Assembly (NCBI RefSeq): GCF_009905725.1
Contig: NZ_JAAAKV010000007.1
Span: 351,039-415,038, forward strand
Reading direction: 5' to 3'
DNA: 64,000 bases
From: Emticicia sp. CRIBPO
GTDB taxonomy: Bacteria > Bacteroidota > Bacteroidia > Cytophagales > Spirosomataceae
Position numbers and translations under genes: made by a program. Under the pieces are notes generated by a model, which saw only the letters and a list, made by a program, of their open reading frames with translations, was not told where the DNA came from and did not search any database. This document shows positions 63,979 through 64,000 of the stretch, piece by piece. How positions within the stretch are numbered: the first letter of the stretch is position 1; each line of letters starts with the position of its first letter.

Positions 63979-64000
63979 ATTGTATAATTAAATTCTGGCA

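Overview
The window looks like a chromosomal segment of a Bacteroidota bacterium, most likely order Cytophagales. The evidence is SusC/SusD and sigma/FecR gene sets, many lipoproteins, almost no Shine-Dalgarno sequences, and repeated promoters of the Bacteroidota type (TTTG, about 20 nt, TANNTTTG). The genus is inference. No rRNA, CRISPR array, transposase or integrase was found. One tRNA (Phe, GAA) is present.

Layout. 0-6.5 kb: a small secreted protein, a serine hydrolase, a VOC protein, a CPBP membrane protein, Ffh and a DUF2264 protein. 6.5-9.2 kb: a minus-strand operon of lipoprotein, 7TM protein, NarX-type kinase and NarL-type regulator. 9.5-12.4 kb: secreted propeller, lactonase and SGNH lipoproteins. 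12.7-20 kb: metabolism (class Ia nrdB, udk, isoaspartyl peptidase, a Rossmann epimerase, purB, a GlpF-like channel, xylA). 20.2-23.4 kb: an amidohydrolase coupled to an FAD oxidoreductase. 23.5-25.3 kb: an ArsR/SRPBCC/DoxX/DUF1801 operon with a clear operator. 25.3-32.3 kb: DUF4256, ThuA, DUF2306, Crp, a lipoprotein serine hydrolase, an outer membrane protein and an AraC-type regulator.

32.5-43.3 kb holds a nutrient-uptake locus: ECF sigma, FecR, SusC, SusD and a 1273-aa secreted fusion (DUF6807, PVC-type dehydrogenase propeller, helical repeats, cytochrome c). 43.3-46.8 kb is a divergent oxyR/katG pair. 46.9-51 kb is a minus-strand sulfite-oxidation operon: TauE/SafE transporter, MoaD, MoaE, molybdenum sulfite oxidase and a small cytochrome c, with a NUDIX gene upstream.

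51.2-55.4 kb is an AT-rich accessory island. It encodes a three-domain multiubiquitin protein, a ThiF/E1-like enzyme with an extra N-terminal domain, and a DUF6527 Cys/His protein, in overlapping frames. Opposite lies an HTH-ImmA/IrrE regulator-peptidase. A 694-nt intergenic region rich in inverted repeats separates them, and the island abuts the 3' end of tRNA-Phe. This ubiquitin-like cassette is the most interesting part of the window.

55.8-63.9 kb returns to the core: a membrane Fe-S protein with a palindrome inside its promoter, ppk1, rpsL, rpsG (terminated, with no fusA following), a purple-acid-phosphatase-like protein and a secreted toroid-like protein. Positions and residues were counted by eye. 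Domain names rest on motif recognition, not database searches.
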